Shown: piece by piece, positions 8,575 to 16,817 of the stretch
How the letters are laid out: each line of letters starts with the position of its first letter
How positions within the stretch are numbered: the first letter of the stretch is position 1
NCBI GenBank assembly: GCA_964598395.1
Contig: CAZRBW010000017.1
Coordinates: forward strand, 1-50,347
Origin: CAXBDP01 sp964598395
GTDB lineage: Bacteria > Bacteroidota > Bacteroidia > Cytophagales > Cyclobacteriaceae
DNA length: 50,347 bases
Direction of reading: 5' to 3'
Notes under the pieces: generated by a model
Seen by the model: only the letters and a program-made list of their open reading frames with translations
The model's database searches: none
What the model was told of the DNA's origin: nothing
Translations under genes and position numbers: made by a program

Positions 8575-9084
8575 ATGAAGAACCTTAAATTTTTTGCGCT
8601 TACATGCGCCCTGATAACTATTATGTTTATTGGAACTACGACAGCCCAAGTTCAAAATTGGGAAATGACAGGTGCAATTTCTCATGGCAATAAAGCAGAA
8701 GCATTTGGAATACATTTACGCCCAACCTATAAGCTTTTTGATCGTTTGCATGCAGCTCCAAGTGTTACGTTCTTTTTTCCTTCTGAACCCGCAACGTTTC
8801 TAAAGCGAAATGTAACTAGCTGGAATATAGATGGAGTTTACGTGATGAAATCGGAAGACTCACTTTTTGAGCCATATGTGATTGGAGGCCTTAATTTCAC
8901 AAGACAAAAACTTACCTTCGATAATAACGGCTCAGATGAAACAAGTAAGCGTACAAGAAGAGGTATAAATATAGGTGCTGGAGCGAACCTGAGATTACTT
9001 AAGCGTTTTGCGCCATTCGCAGAAGCTCGCTACACTTTAGGAGGTTACAATCAGTTTGAAATTATGGCAGGTATTAAAATTTAA
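8575..9084 (+). CDS. Small outer-membrane beta-barrel protein
   Basis: 169 residues with a signal peptide ending around TTAQ (FIGTTTAQVQNWEM) and a chain of short amphipathic strands: AFGIHLRPTYKLF, LHAAPSVTFFFP, WNIDGVYVM, FEPYVIGGLNFTRQ, INIGAGANLRLL, FAPFAEARYTLGG and the terminal strand FEIMAGIKI. The INIGAGANLR-like strand and FAEARY are typical of OmpA/PagP-sized barrels in Bacteroidota. It lies 84 nt downstream of another barrel gene and is followed by a strong terminator, so the two may be one transcript. Function is not identifiable. Confidence 0.78.
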   Translation: MKNLKFFALTCALITIMFIGTTTAQVQNWEMTGAISHGNKAEAFGIHLRPTYKLFDRLHAAPSVTFFFPSEPATFLKRNVTSWNIDGVYVMKSEDSLFEPYVIGGLNFTRQKLTFDNNGSDETSKRTRRGINIGAGANLRLLKRFAPFAEARYTLGGYNQFEIMAGIKI

Positions 9085-9106
9085 TACTGTGTAATTAAAA
9101 ATTTTG

Positions 9107-9132
9107 AAAAAGCCGGATTTATTCGGCTTTTT
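9107..9132 (+). terminator. Intrinsic terminator after the barrel genes
   Basis: AAAAAGCCG (9107-9115) pairs perfectly with CGGCTTTTT (9124-9132) around an 8-nt loop. The A and T runs on both sides allow bidirectional use. Confidence 0.85.
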
Positions 9133-9383
9133 GCTTTTAGCCCATTTTGGTGGGTACGTTTTGTAGTTGCAGTGATTGAAAAATTCAGTAAGTTGAAGCT
9201 GGTTTTGTGCTTGAACCGGAGCATTGGAAGTATAGCGCCACAATAGATTTTGCTGGTGGAAAGGGCTTATTGGAAATTGATTATCTTGAATAGGAAATAC
9301 AGCAGATGACACACTAATTCTATAAATTCAAAAGATAATACTGGTCAAAATTTTATTCGAGAATGATTAATTTGCATAGGATT

Positions 9384-9456
9384 CACGAGTTAAAAACTCG
9401 CGCCAGAGGGGGTAAACCATCGCATTGTAGAGACAGGGCATGCCCTATCTCTACTG
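9384..9456. repeat. REP-like palindromic element in a 400-bp non-coding stretch
   Basis: The 9133-9534 stretch carries no convincing gene. Inside it, CGAGTT-AAA-AACTCG (9386-9400) is a perfect hairpin. A 28-nt near-perfect palindrome follows at 9427-9454, with arms 9427-9440 and 9441-9454 and one mispair. Its core AGGGCATGCCCT and flanks GTAGAGA/TCTCTAC resemble dispersed intergenic repeats I recall in Bacteroidota and cyanobacterial genomes. No transposase gene is present. Probably a REP/MITE-type remnant; copy number in the genome is unknown from here. Confidence 0.6.
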
Positions 9457-9534
9457 GGCGTTGTTGAAATCGGATTATACATCCTCATTATCTGTATTAC
9501 TACATTTCAAATGTCGAACAGTCTGTTTTTTGCT

Positions 9535-10821
9535 TTAAGAGATTTGTATCAAATAATAGTTCTTCTTTCCTTTTTGAGCGAGGAGGTATTTGCCTTGAAG
9601 TAAAGCAAATTCCGGCTTGGCTTCTCCATCTTCGATTTTGATTCTGTTGATGCTTACGCCGCCACCATTTATCATTTTTCTAGCTTCACCTTTGGAGCTG
9701 AATACAATATTTCCAGTAAGCTCAGTAAGCAAATCGATCACTGTGCTAGCACTTTCATATTGAGCTTTGCTAATAGATTGCTGAGGCACTCCTTCAAAAA
9801 CTTGCAGAAGCGTTTTTTCATCAATTGAAGCCAAATCTTCAGTAGTAGATTTACCGAATAGAATCTCAGAAGCCTTTAGGGCCATTTCGTAATCGGCTTG
9901 GCTATGTACTCTAATGGTTACGTCTTTGGCAATGGCCTTTTGCAATATGCGCAAATGAGGAGCTTCGGCATGTTCCGCTTCAAATCCTTTGATAGTGGCT
10001 TCGTCCAATAGCGTAAATACCCTAATCAACCTCCCGCAATCTTCATCGGCGCAATTGAGCCAGAATTGATAGAATTGATAAGGTGAAGTTTGGTCTGGGT
10101 CGAGCCAAACGTTTCCACCTTCACTTTTTCCAAACTTAGATCCATCAGACTTAGTAATCAAAGGAGTTGTCAATGCATAAGCTTCACCTTGATTCATCCT
10201 ACGCACTAGTTCAGTACCCGTAGTGATATTGCCCCACTGATCGGAACCACCCATCTGGATTTTTACATTTTTGTGCTTATTGAGCCATTGGAAATCATAG
10301 CCCTGAATAAGCTGATAAGCAAACTCAGTATAAGACAAGCCGCTATCTAATCTGCTTTTCACAGAATCTTTGGCCATCATATAATTGACAGTGATGTGCT
10401 TGCCTACATCTCTTAGGAAATCAAGTAATTTGAAATCTTTGAACCAATCGTAATTATTGACGATTTCAGCAGAATTTTCACCACAATCGAAATCCAAGAA
10501 TTTCTCTAATTGCTTTTGAATACCCGCTTGATTGATGCGTAAGGTTTCTTCATCTAGCAACTTCCGCTCAGCATTTTTGAACGAAGGATCGCCAATCATG
10601 CCTGTAGCACCACCAACTAATGCATAAGGCTTATGGCCACTACGCTGTAAGTGAACAAGCAACATAATCGTAGCCAAATTACCGATATGCAATGAAGTAG
10701 CCGTTGGATCAAAGCCAATATAAGCGGAGGTCATTTCAGTAGATAGTTGTTTTTCGGCACCTGGCATCATATCATGCACCATCCCACGCCAGCGTAATTC
10801 AGCTAAGAAATCTGATTTCAT
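9535..10821 (-). CDS. tyrS: Tyrosyl-tRNA synthetase
   Basis: 428 residues, the normal length for bacterial TyrRS. It charges tRNA-Tyr with tyrosine in the cytosol. Class I signatures are intact: HIGN in DPTATSLHIGNLATIML, and KFGKS in SDGSKFGKSEGGNVW. The tyrosine-binding segment TEFAYQLIQGYDF and SDQWGNITTG are also present. The C-terminal S4-like RNA-binding domain is seen in ARKMINGGGVSINRIKIEDG. Single-gene unit: a TATCTTTG box sits about 90 nt upstream, and the 3' side is the repeat-bearing intergenic region. An octamer copy at 10030 encodes Cys-Gly-Arg. Confidence 0.98.
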   Translation of the reverse strand: MKSDFLAELRWRGMVHDMMPGAEKQLSTEMTSAYIGFDPTATSLHIGNLATIMLLVHLQRSGHKPYALVGGATGMIGDPSFKNAERKLLDEETLRINQAGIQKQLEKFLDFDCGENSAEIVNNYDWFKDFKLLDFLRDVGKHITVNYMMAKDSVKSRLDSGLSYTEFAYQLIQGYDFQWLNKHKNVKIQMGGSDQWGNITTGTELVRRMNQGEAYALTTPLITKSDGSKFGKSEGGNVWLDPDQTSPYQFYQFWLNCADEDCGRLIRVFTLLDEATIKGFEAEHAEAPHLRILQKAIAKDVTIRVHSQADYEMALKASEILFGKSTTEDLASIDEKTLLQVFEGVPQQSISKAQYESASTVIDLLTELTGNIVFSSKGEARKMINGGGVSINRIKIEDGEAKPEFALLQGKYLLAQKGKKNYYLIQIS

Positions 10822-10909
10822 AATCGTCGTTAAATCCTTAATTCTATTTCGAACTATTAATAAAATGAAAATTGGGCCTTTATTTATGCGCCATCATTTC
10901 AATTTTGGA

Positions 10910-10917
10910 CAAAGATA
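10910..10917 (-). promoter_or_regulatory. Probable -7 box TATCTTTG of tyrS
   Basis: On the minus strand this reads TATCTTTG, an exact TAnnTTTG match, 89 nt upstream of the tyrS start and downstream of the neighbouring peptidase stop. No clear -33 TTTG is seen at the expected spacing. Confidence 0.45.
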
Positions 10918-10934
10918 TAAAGGCAAATTTATTA

Positions 10935-12239
10935 CTAGCTCTTTAAAGGCTGATTTATGAGACTTAAATAAAGGGAGAATTTTGGGTGAAATTCCCGCTT
11001 ACATTTATTTAAAATCTGCTGGTATTCGGTAAGCAATTCTCTTTGAAGCTTTTCGGCCAGCTGTTCAAGCTCTTGAATTGCTTTTCCATTTTGGTATTGG
11101 CCAATTAAATTTCGCTGCTTATGTTCCAACATTTGATGTATCTGAAGAATGAAATCTTTGTAATGCATTGCAGCAGATCGCATCAATTTTTCGGACTGCC
11201 ACCAAAGAGAAGAATCTAATTTTTCGCTTGGTTTGAAGTAATCTGATTGCAAAATACTATTGGAATGAAAGCCAAATGGCTTAAAAAGTGAAGTGCAGGC
11301 ATAAGCTGTCCCAGTCAACCAAACAGTGGGACTTCCCTCAGCTTTAATCTCTGCAAGCATGGATCCTGTCGTACTGTTTGGATTGGTTAGTCCATTGGCA
11401 TGCATACAAACGCTAGCAGTACTGGCTTTGGCTGGCGTAAAGTCTCCGTTGTCAATATTATGTTGACGAAGGATTTCCATGGCATTGAACAAATCGAGCT
11501 TGCCCTCATGGTTGTGAAGACTTTGTGAGGTTTTTGAAGCTCGTATTCGGCAATTGCTCATTCGGGTGTAAAATGCATCTGAATAGTGCTTAGCAAAATG
11601 AAAGGTCTCGTTTTTCTTCAACCAGCCTTTGGCTTTTGCGAATGAAATTAGGTTTTTGCTACTGAGATCATATTCGCTGCCAATGCTTATTCCATTGGAA
11701 ATGCTGTAGTAATCGTACACTCGCTTAGCCGCCCATTCTCCTCCCGCTGTTTCAAGTACCCAAGCTTCTTGTCGGTCTGCAATCAGAAAGCTATTAGAAT
11801 AATAGAATCGCTTATTTTTATATCCTCCACATGCATTTTGGCCAAATTCTGCCAGCAATTCAGTAATCAATTCCACTGCATGTTTAGTTGTTTTGCATCG
11901 CTCCAGAGCAAGTCGAAGCAAATCCATTCCCGTAAGTCCATTATTCCCTTTTTGGAATTTAATCTTGGTGAAAACTGCTTCATTACCAATACTCAATCCA
12001 TGTTCATTGGCGCCCATTTCTGCACCCCACATCTGGAAGGGCTTCGATAGAATTACGGCATTAGTCTGCTTGACTTGAGGAATAGAAATATAGGTGCATT
12101 GCAAACTACTCTCAGTATGAGTTTTGGCTGGAATATAAGCCAACTCCTGCGCCTCATTGGGTTCTCTGTCGGAGTTTTTGCCAAGTAGAATAGCCTCGCC
12201 TTGGTTGTGAGATGGAAATGAAATAAACGTGTCGCACAT
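10935..12239 (-). CDS. Secernin/C69-like Ntn-hydrolase
   Basis: 434 residues starting MCDTFISFPS. Cys2 directly after the initiator Met would become the N-terminal nucleophile, as in peptidase family C69 and secernins. Further family marks are LLGKNSDREPNEAQ, GANEHGLSIGNEAVFTK, TGMDLLRLALER, YSNSFLIADRQEAWVLETAGG and SISNGISIGSEYD. Family C69 includes dipeptidases and amidases acting on N-terminal peptide bonds; substrate here is unknown and there is no signal peptide, so a cytosolic location is likely. An octamer at 11740 encodes the Ala-Gly-Gly of ETAGGEW, a conserved-looking position. It stands alone between tyrS and the divergent esterase gene. Confidence 0.85.
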   Translation of the reverse strand: MCDTFISFPSHNQGEAILLGKNSDREPNEAQELAYIPAKTHTESSLQCTYISIPQVKQTNAVILSKPFQMWGAEMGANEHGLSIGNEAVFTKIKFQKGNNGLTGMDLLRLALERCKTTKHAVELITELLAEFGQNACGGYKNKRFYYSNSFLIADRQEAWVLETAGGEWAAKRVYDYYSISNGISIGSEYDLSSKNLISFAKAKGWLKKNETFHFAKHYSDAFYTRMSNCRIRASKTSQSLHNHEGKLDLFNAMEILRQHNIDNGDFTPAKASTASVCMHANGLTNPNSTTGSMLAEIKAEGSPTVWLTGTAYACTSLFKPFGFHSNSILQSDYFKPSEKLDSSLWWQSEKLMRSAAMHYKDFILQIHQMLEHKQRNLIGQYQNGKAIQELEQLAEKLQRELLTEYQQILNKCKREFHPKFSLYLSLINQPLKS

Positions 12240-12398
12240 CGTATTGCCAATTTACAAAAGAATGTGGAAAGCACTCAGAAGAAATAATGCTGTATAAATA
12301 AAAAGCCTTAATGGATGAATTGCTGGTGGATAAAGCATTGTAAATAAGCTGAAATATTCTTAAATAGATTGAAATTTCAACCAACCTTAACAAACACT

Positions 12399-14135
12399 AT
12401 GAGAAAATTATTTGGAGTGCCAATGGCGCTTATAGCCCTATTCGCATGGGCTTGTAATGCGGGAGGAGACGAAAGCGAAGGGCCAGTATTCGAAGTTACC
12501 TTTTCGCAGGAATTGATAGACCAAGCGCAAGATGGGAGACTTGTCTTAATGCTTTCGAAAGATGAATCTGCTGAGCCTAGGTTCCAGATTGCTGATGGGC
12601 CGGGCACGCAACTGGCATTTGGCATTGATGTTGAAAATTGGGAGCCAGGCCAAAAGGTATTGGTAGATGCGGAAGCATTCGGTTACCCTATTCGCAGCCT
12701 CAAGGACATCGAAGCTGGCGAGTACAATGTGCAAGCATTGCTCAATAGATACGAAACCTACAATCTGAAAGATGGTAGAGTATTGAAATTGCCACCAGAC
12801 AAAGGAGAAGGCCAGCAATGGAATCGCAAACCAGGCAACTTTTACAACATACCGATAAAAGTAAATGTAGATCCAAAAGGCGGAAGGATTGCTGTAAACC
12901 TCGATCAACAAATACCTCCAATTGAAGCTCCAGCCGACACCAAATATATCAAGCATATCAAAATGAAGAGCGAAATGCTAAGTGAATGGTGGGGCAGAGA
13001 TGTTTACTTGGGAGCAAATGTTTTGGTACCTCATGGGTTTGATGAGCATCCTGAAGCACATTATCCTCTAATGATTTTTCACGGCCATTTTCCCTACACA
13101 TTCAGCGGATTTAGAGAAGATCCACCTGATCCAGATTTGAAACCCGACTATGCCGCTCGTTTTGGTATCAGTGGCTACAATATCATACAGCAGGAGGAAG
13201 CGCATAATTTCTACAAGCAATGGACTGGACCAAATTTCCCAAGATATATTGTGATCGAAATTCAGCATCCAACACCGTATTATGATGATTCTTATGCAGT
13301 GAATTCTGCTAATCAAGGACCTTATGGCGATGCAATTACTTATGAGTTGATTCCGCATATTGAAGATATGTTTCGCGGAATAGGTGAGGGCTGGTCGCGA
13401 TTCTTGTATGGTGGATCAACTGGTGGTTGGGAAGCATTAGCGGTGCAGGTGATGTATCCTGATGAATATGGTGCAGCTTTCGCTGCATGCCCTGATCCAA
13501 TTGATTTTCAGGCTTATACGCAAGTAAATATTTATGAAGATAAAAACGCTTATTACCTTGAAAGTCAGTTTAAAAAAACACCAAGGCCAGGACATAGAAA
13601 TTACCTTGGCCATGTAAGTTCCACTTTGGCAGATATGAATCACCGAGAGTTGGTGCTTGGTAGTAAAGGTCGTTCTGGTCAGCAATGGGATATTTGGGAA
13701 GCTACTTTTTCGCCTGTTGGTGAGGATGGTTATCCAGCTCGACTTTGGGATAAAATATCTGGCGATATCAATACGGAAGTTGCCGCATATTGGAAAGAGA
13801 ATTATGACATCGGCCACATCCTTCGCCGCGATTGGGAAAATGGATTGGGTGAAAAATTGAAAGGCAAAATACACATCTACTGCGGCGATATGGACAATTA
13901 TTACCTAAACAACGCGGTGTATTTGGTAGAGGAATTTCTAGAGAATACTAAGAATCCATATTATGCTGGAGAGGTAGATTATGGCGATAGGGCGGAACAT
14001 TGCTGGAATGGCGATCATGAGAATCCGAATTATATTTCTAGACTCAGATATAATACTTTCTACTTACCAAGGATTATGAAAATAATAGAAAGAGATGCTC
14101 CAGCTGGTGCTGATACCAAGAGTTGGAGGTATTGA
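12399..14135 (+). CDS. Esterase-like alpha/beta-hydrolase lipoprotein
   Basis: 578 residues from the ATG at 12399; an upstream in-frame TTG at 12369 is less likely because it would bury the signal peptide. MRKLFGVPMALIALFAWAC is a lipoprotein signal with the acceptor Cys. The hydrolase domain (esterase D-like, PF00756 type) shows YPLMIFHGHFPYTFSG for the oxyanion region, LYGGSTGGWEALAVQ with the nucleophile Ser, and a distal His candidate in EHCWNGDH. An N-terminal beta-rich domain of about 180 residues precedes it. It probably hydrolyses an ester at the cell surface; substrate unknown. The octamer at 12459 encodes the Ala-Gly-Gly right after the lipid-bearing Cys-Asn. A terminator follows at 14156. 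Confidence 0.82.
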   Translation: MRKLFGVPMALIALFAWACNAGGDESEGPVFEVTFSQELIDQAQDGRLVLMLSKDESAEPRFQIADGPGTQLAFGIDVENWEPGQKVLVDAEAFGYPIRSLKDIEAGEYNVQALLNRYETYNLKDGRVLKLPPDKGEGQQWNRKPGNFYNIPIKVNVDPKGGRIAVNLDQQIPPIEAPADTKYIKHIKMKSEMLSEWWGRDVYLGANVLVPHGFDEHPEAHYPLMIFHGHFPYTFSGFREDPPDPDLKPDYAARFGISGYNIIQQEEAHNFYKQWTGPNFPRYIVIEIQHPTPYYDDSYAVNSANQGPYGDAITYELIPHIEDMFRGIGEGWSRFLYGGSTGGWEALAVQVMYPDEYGAAFAACPDPIDFQAYTQVNIYEDKNAYYLESQFKKTPRPGHRNYLGHVSSTLADMNHRELVLGSKGRSGQQWDIWEATFSPVGEDGYPARLWDKISGDINTEVAAYWKENYDIGHILRRDWENGLGEKLKGKIHIYCGDMDNYYLNNAVYLVEEFLENTKNPYYAGEVDYGDRAEHCWNGDHENPNYISRLRYNTFYLPRIMKIIERDAPAGADTKSWRY

Positions 14136-14155
14136 TTGATCTGTTGACAAAAATT

Positions 14156-14186
14156 AAAAGCCAATCCTGACTCAGGGTTGGCTTTT
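14156..14186 (+). terminator. Intrinsic terminator after the esterase gene
   Basis: AAAAGCCAA (14156-14164) pairs with TTGGCTTTT (14178-14186), with a further CCTGA/CAGG inner extension. Usable on both strands, so it may also serve the convergent propeller gene. Confidence 0.8.
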
Positions 14187-14213
14187 GTATTTAAATATTC
14201 AATTGTAAATCAA

Positions 14214-14313
14214 NNNNNNNNNNNNNNNNNNNNNNNNNNNNNNNNNNNNNNNNNNNNNNNNNNNNNNNNNNNNNNNNNNNNNNNNNNNNNNNNNNNNNNN
14301 NNNNNNNNNNNNN
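14214..14313. other. Assembly gap of 100 N
   Basis: Exactly 100 Ns, the conventional placeholder for a scaffold join of unknown size. It removes the 3' part of the propeller gene on the minus strand. Confidence 0.98.
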
Positions 14314-15134
14314 ATTCTGCTTAGTTTAGTAATCCCAAATTCGCTCAAGTCCGCTATTTCTTTCCAAGTTTTATCACCATCCAAAATACATTCATACACT
14401 TTTGTGTCTTTGGCCATGATTATTCGGTTTGGCCCAGCCCAAGCATAATCTTCTGAGCCTTCAAGCGTTTGTACAATTTCGGCTAATTCCATGCTGTTCA
14501 TATCCAGCGATTTGATCATCCAAGGTTTGCCAGCTTCTTTATGCACAAAGCTGATATTTCCAGATGCCGGTATAGGTGCTAAACATCTGCCGATATTGCC
14601 AGTAATGGTGGATACTTCTTGCGTTAAAGCATTAGCCACTTGCAAAGTTGCAGGTCTGCCTAATACAAATAAGGCCAGTTTCTCATTGTACCAAGCATGA
14701 TAGCCCACTGGTTTTATATCATCCAAGACAAGGGTTGGAGTACCTCCAGTCAAAGGGAATTTCCAGAGTCTTTGGGTGGTTCCATCTTCCTCCACCATAA
14801 TGGTGCTCACAAATTGTTTATCTGAGGTTAAAGTTGCCGAATATTCGCTAGTATTTGGCGTGCGGGTAAGATTCCCAGAGGTGTTTTGCACAAAATCATA
14901 TGCATAAATATCTGTTTGCCCATCGCGCCGCTGCGAAGTATATAAAAGTGCTCTATCATCTACAAAGTGCGGCTGATTATCATATCCCTCCCGCTGGGTT
15001 AGGTTTTTCCCATTTATCAATTTCATGGACTGACTTTCCATTTGAATATCAAATAAAAATATATCTGAACTTGTTTGAGCATTTAAACTTAGAATGGATA
15101 GGGAGAATATAAATGCTGTTAATAATGCTTTCAT
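14314..15134 (-). CDS. Secreted TolB/PD40-type beta-propeller protein, cut by the gap
   Basis: About 273 residues are visible before the N gap. A Sec signal (MKALLTAFIFSLSILSLNAQ) leads into repeated PD40-like blades: QPHFVDDRALLYTSQRRDGQ with TDIYAYDF, then SATLTSDKQFVSTIM and ISFVHKEAGKPWMIKSLDM. These fit a periplasmic or surface beta-propeller of the TolB type, probably a binding rather than catalytic protein. The true C-terminus lies in or beyond the gap; a few in-frame codons between the gap and a stop near 14199 may or may not belong. Octamer at 14987 encodes Arg-Glu. Confidence 0.75.
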
Positions 15135-15231
15135 GACATTGGTAATTTTGGTAGTTTACTTATTTGAGGAACTAAGAATAAATCCTCCTGCTGAAATTTA
15201 ATCAAAATTGCTGAAAATGAGTTAATCCTCT

Positions 15232-16266
15232 ATGGAAACAATCCAACTGGACAAATTTAGAGAAATAGGCGATTCTTTGGCAGATAAAGCTGTAGATGAA
15301 TTGCTGAAGTCAAAAGGGCGGGAGGGATTTTTTCCTTTCTTAGCTGAGCTTCAATACAATGCCCAATTGCCAAAAGCTAATTGGTCTCCAGCGCTTTTGG
15401 CCTTATGGGAAGATGTAAATCGCCCCTTAGATTGGGAAAATCAAGAGTCCGTGAAGCTTGCCCATCAAGTTTCAGATAAGCATTTGCATGAGGTTTTACA
15501 TGTGCTTGGATTTTTGTCTTTGCCCTACTGCTATGCAGCTGCAGATGGCGCCAAAGTGCTGATCAATTCCAAAAAGATTGTCGAGAATCCAGGTATCCGC
15601 TTAGCCGATACTGCGGAATTTGTCTTAAATCTAATCAGTCCAAATGCCTTTGAACCATTGGGAAAAGGGCTCGCTTCCATCTTCAAAACAAGGCTGATTC
15701 ATGCGGCTACAAGATACTTTATACTGAAACACCAAGTTTGGGATATGAAGTCTGGGCTCCCAGTAAATCAAGAAGATATGGCAGGAACCTTACTTTCATT
15801 TTCATTAATGGTAATAAAGGGAATCGCCAAATTGAATACTCGATTGAATGCTAGTGAGAAAGCAGCATTTATCCATTTATGGAATGTGATTGGCGCTCGA
15901 TTAGGTTTGCATGCCGAGCTAATAATGCATAGCTATGCAGATACCGAGAAACTAGAATTGGCTATCCGTGAAAGGCATTTCAAGGCATCAGCTGAAGGTA
16001 TAAAATTAGCTAATGCCCTTGCAAGCTATTACCAAAGCAACCTCCCGCCTTTTGTGCCGAAAGACTGGCCAATAAAGCAAATGCGATTTATGCTGGGTGA
16101 GGAAGTATCTAATACATTGAACCTACCTGGATATGGATCCGATGCGCCACCAAATACTGAAATTTTACTCGGATTAATGAAATGGCAAATGGGCAATTCT
16201 ATTTCCCAAATGAAAGGTCGTATGGCTTCATCCAAGTTTTTGGAAAATAATAAGGTGAAAAAATAA
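15232..16266 (+). CDS. MpaB/latex-clearing-type oxygenase family protein (DUF2236)
   Basis: 344 residues, mostly helical, without a signal peptide. The pattern YCYAAADGAKVLINSKKI, RLADTAEFVLNLI, the R-L-I-H-A-A-T-R segment (TRLIHAATRYFILKH) and the later TLLSFSLMVIKG match the DUF2236 family, which includes rubber oxygenase Lcp and the fungal MpaB oxygenase. In Lcp a b-type heme is held by a His in this fold; I infer but cannot prove heme here. The gene precedes the molybdenum hydroxylase genes by 90 nt on the same strand. Two octamers lie inside: 15318 (Gly-Arg-Glu-Gly) and 16041 (Leu-Pro). Confidence 0.72.
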   Translation: METIQLDKFREIGDSLADKAVDELLKSKGREGFFPFLAELQYNAQLPKANWSPALLALWEDVNRPLDWENQESVKLAHQVSDKHLHEVLHVLGFLSLPYCYAAADGAKVLINSKKIVENPGIRLADTAEFVLNLISPNAFEPLGKGLASIFKTRLIHAATRYFILKHQVWDMKSGLPVNQEDMAGTLLSFSLMVIKGIAKLNTRLNASEKAAFIHLWNVIGARLGLHAELIMHSYADTEKLELAIRERHFKASAEGIKLANALASYYQSNLPPFVPKDWPIKQMRFMLGEEVSNTLNLPGYGSDAPPNTEILLGLMKWQMGNSISQMKGRMASSKFLENNKVKK

Positions 16267-16356
16267 TTTGCTTTCTACCTATTATTTTCAGCCATTCATA
16301 TCTAATAAGCTGTTTTTCTTGGGCATTATTAGTAATTTGTATCAAAATCTGAAAAT

Positions 16357-16815
16357 ATGGCAGCGATAAATTTGAAGATAAATGGAAAGGATCATCAAAT
16401 TGATGTTGATCCTCAAATGCCTTTGCTTTGGGCAATTCGTGACTTTGTAGGGCTCACAGGCACCAAATTTGGGTGCGGAATGGCTCAATGTGGCGCTTGT
16501 ACTATCCATATGGATGGCGTGGCAATGCGCTCATGCGTTACTCCGGTGATGGCAGCGCAAGGTAAGGAAATCACAACGATTGAGGGATTGGCAAATGGCC
16601 AGCTTCATCCATTGCAGCAAGCTTGGATCGACGAGCAAGTGCCACAATGCGGCTATTGCCAAAGTGGACAAATTATGAGTGCTGCAGCATTGCTCAAGCG
16701 AAATCCCGCCCCTAGCGACAACGAAATCGATGCTGCAATGCAGGGTAATATTTGCCGCTGTGGTACATACGATAGAGTAAGAAATGCGATTAAGAAAGCC
16801 TCAACTTTTAGCTAA
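16357..16815 (+). CDS. 2Fe-2S subunit of an isoquinoline 1-oxidoreductase-type molybdenum hydroxylase (IorA-like)
   Basis: 152 residues, the normal small-subunit length. The plant-type ferredoxin cluster is formed by Cys40, Cys45, Cys48 and Cys60 (KFGCGMAQCGACTIH ... MRSC). The second helical-domain cluster is formed by the cysteines of QCGYCQSGQ and NICRCGTY. It carries electrons from the Mo subunit encoded 2 nt downstream to the cytochrome c two genes on. There is no signal peptide, as expected if it is exported together with a Tat-bearing partner. This is the first gene of a tight Mo-enzyme operon. Confidence 0.93.
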   Translation: MAAINLKINGKDHQIDVDPQMPLLWAIRDFVGLTGTKFGCGMAQCGACTIHMDGVAMRSCVTPVMAAQGKEITTIEGLANGQLHPLQQAWIDEQVPQCGYCQSGQIMSAAALLKRNPAPSDNEIDAAMQGNICRCGTYDRVRNAIKKASTFS

Positions 16816-16817
16816 TC

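Noticed and set aside
9037..9312. A 91-codon minus-strand reading frame in the gene-free interval after the barrel genes
   Set aside because: Starts with GTG, overlaps the end of the barrel gene and its terminator, has no recognisable motif and biased composition. The interval contains palindromic repeats.
12369..12398. TTG start extending the esterase upstream
   Set aside because: It would place ten polar residues ahead of the lipoprotein signal; the ATG at 12399 fits the signal.
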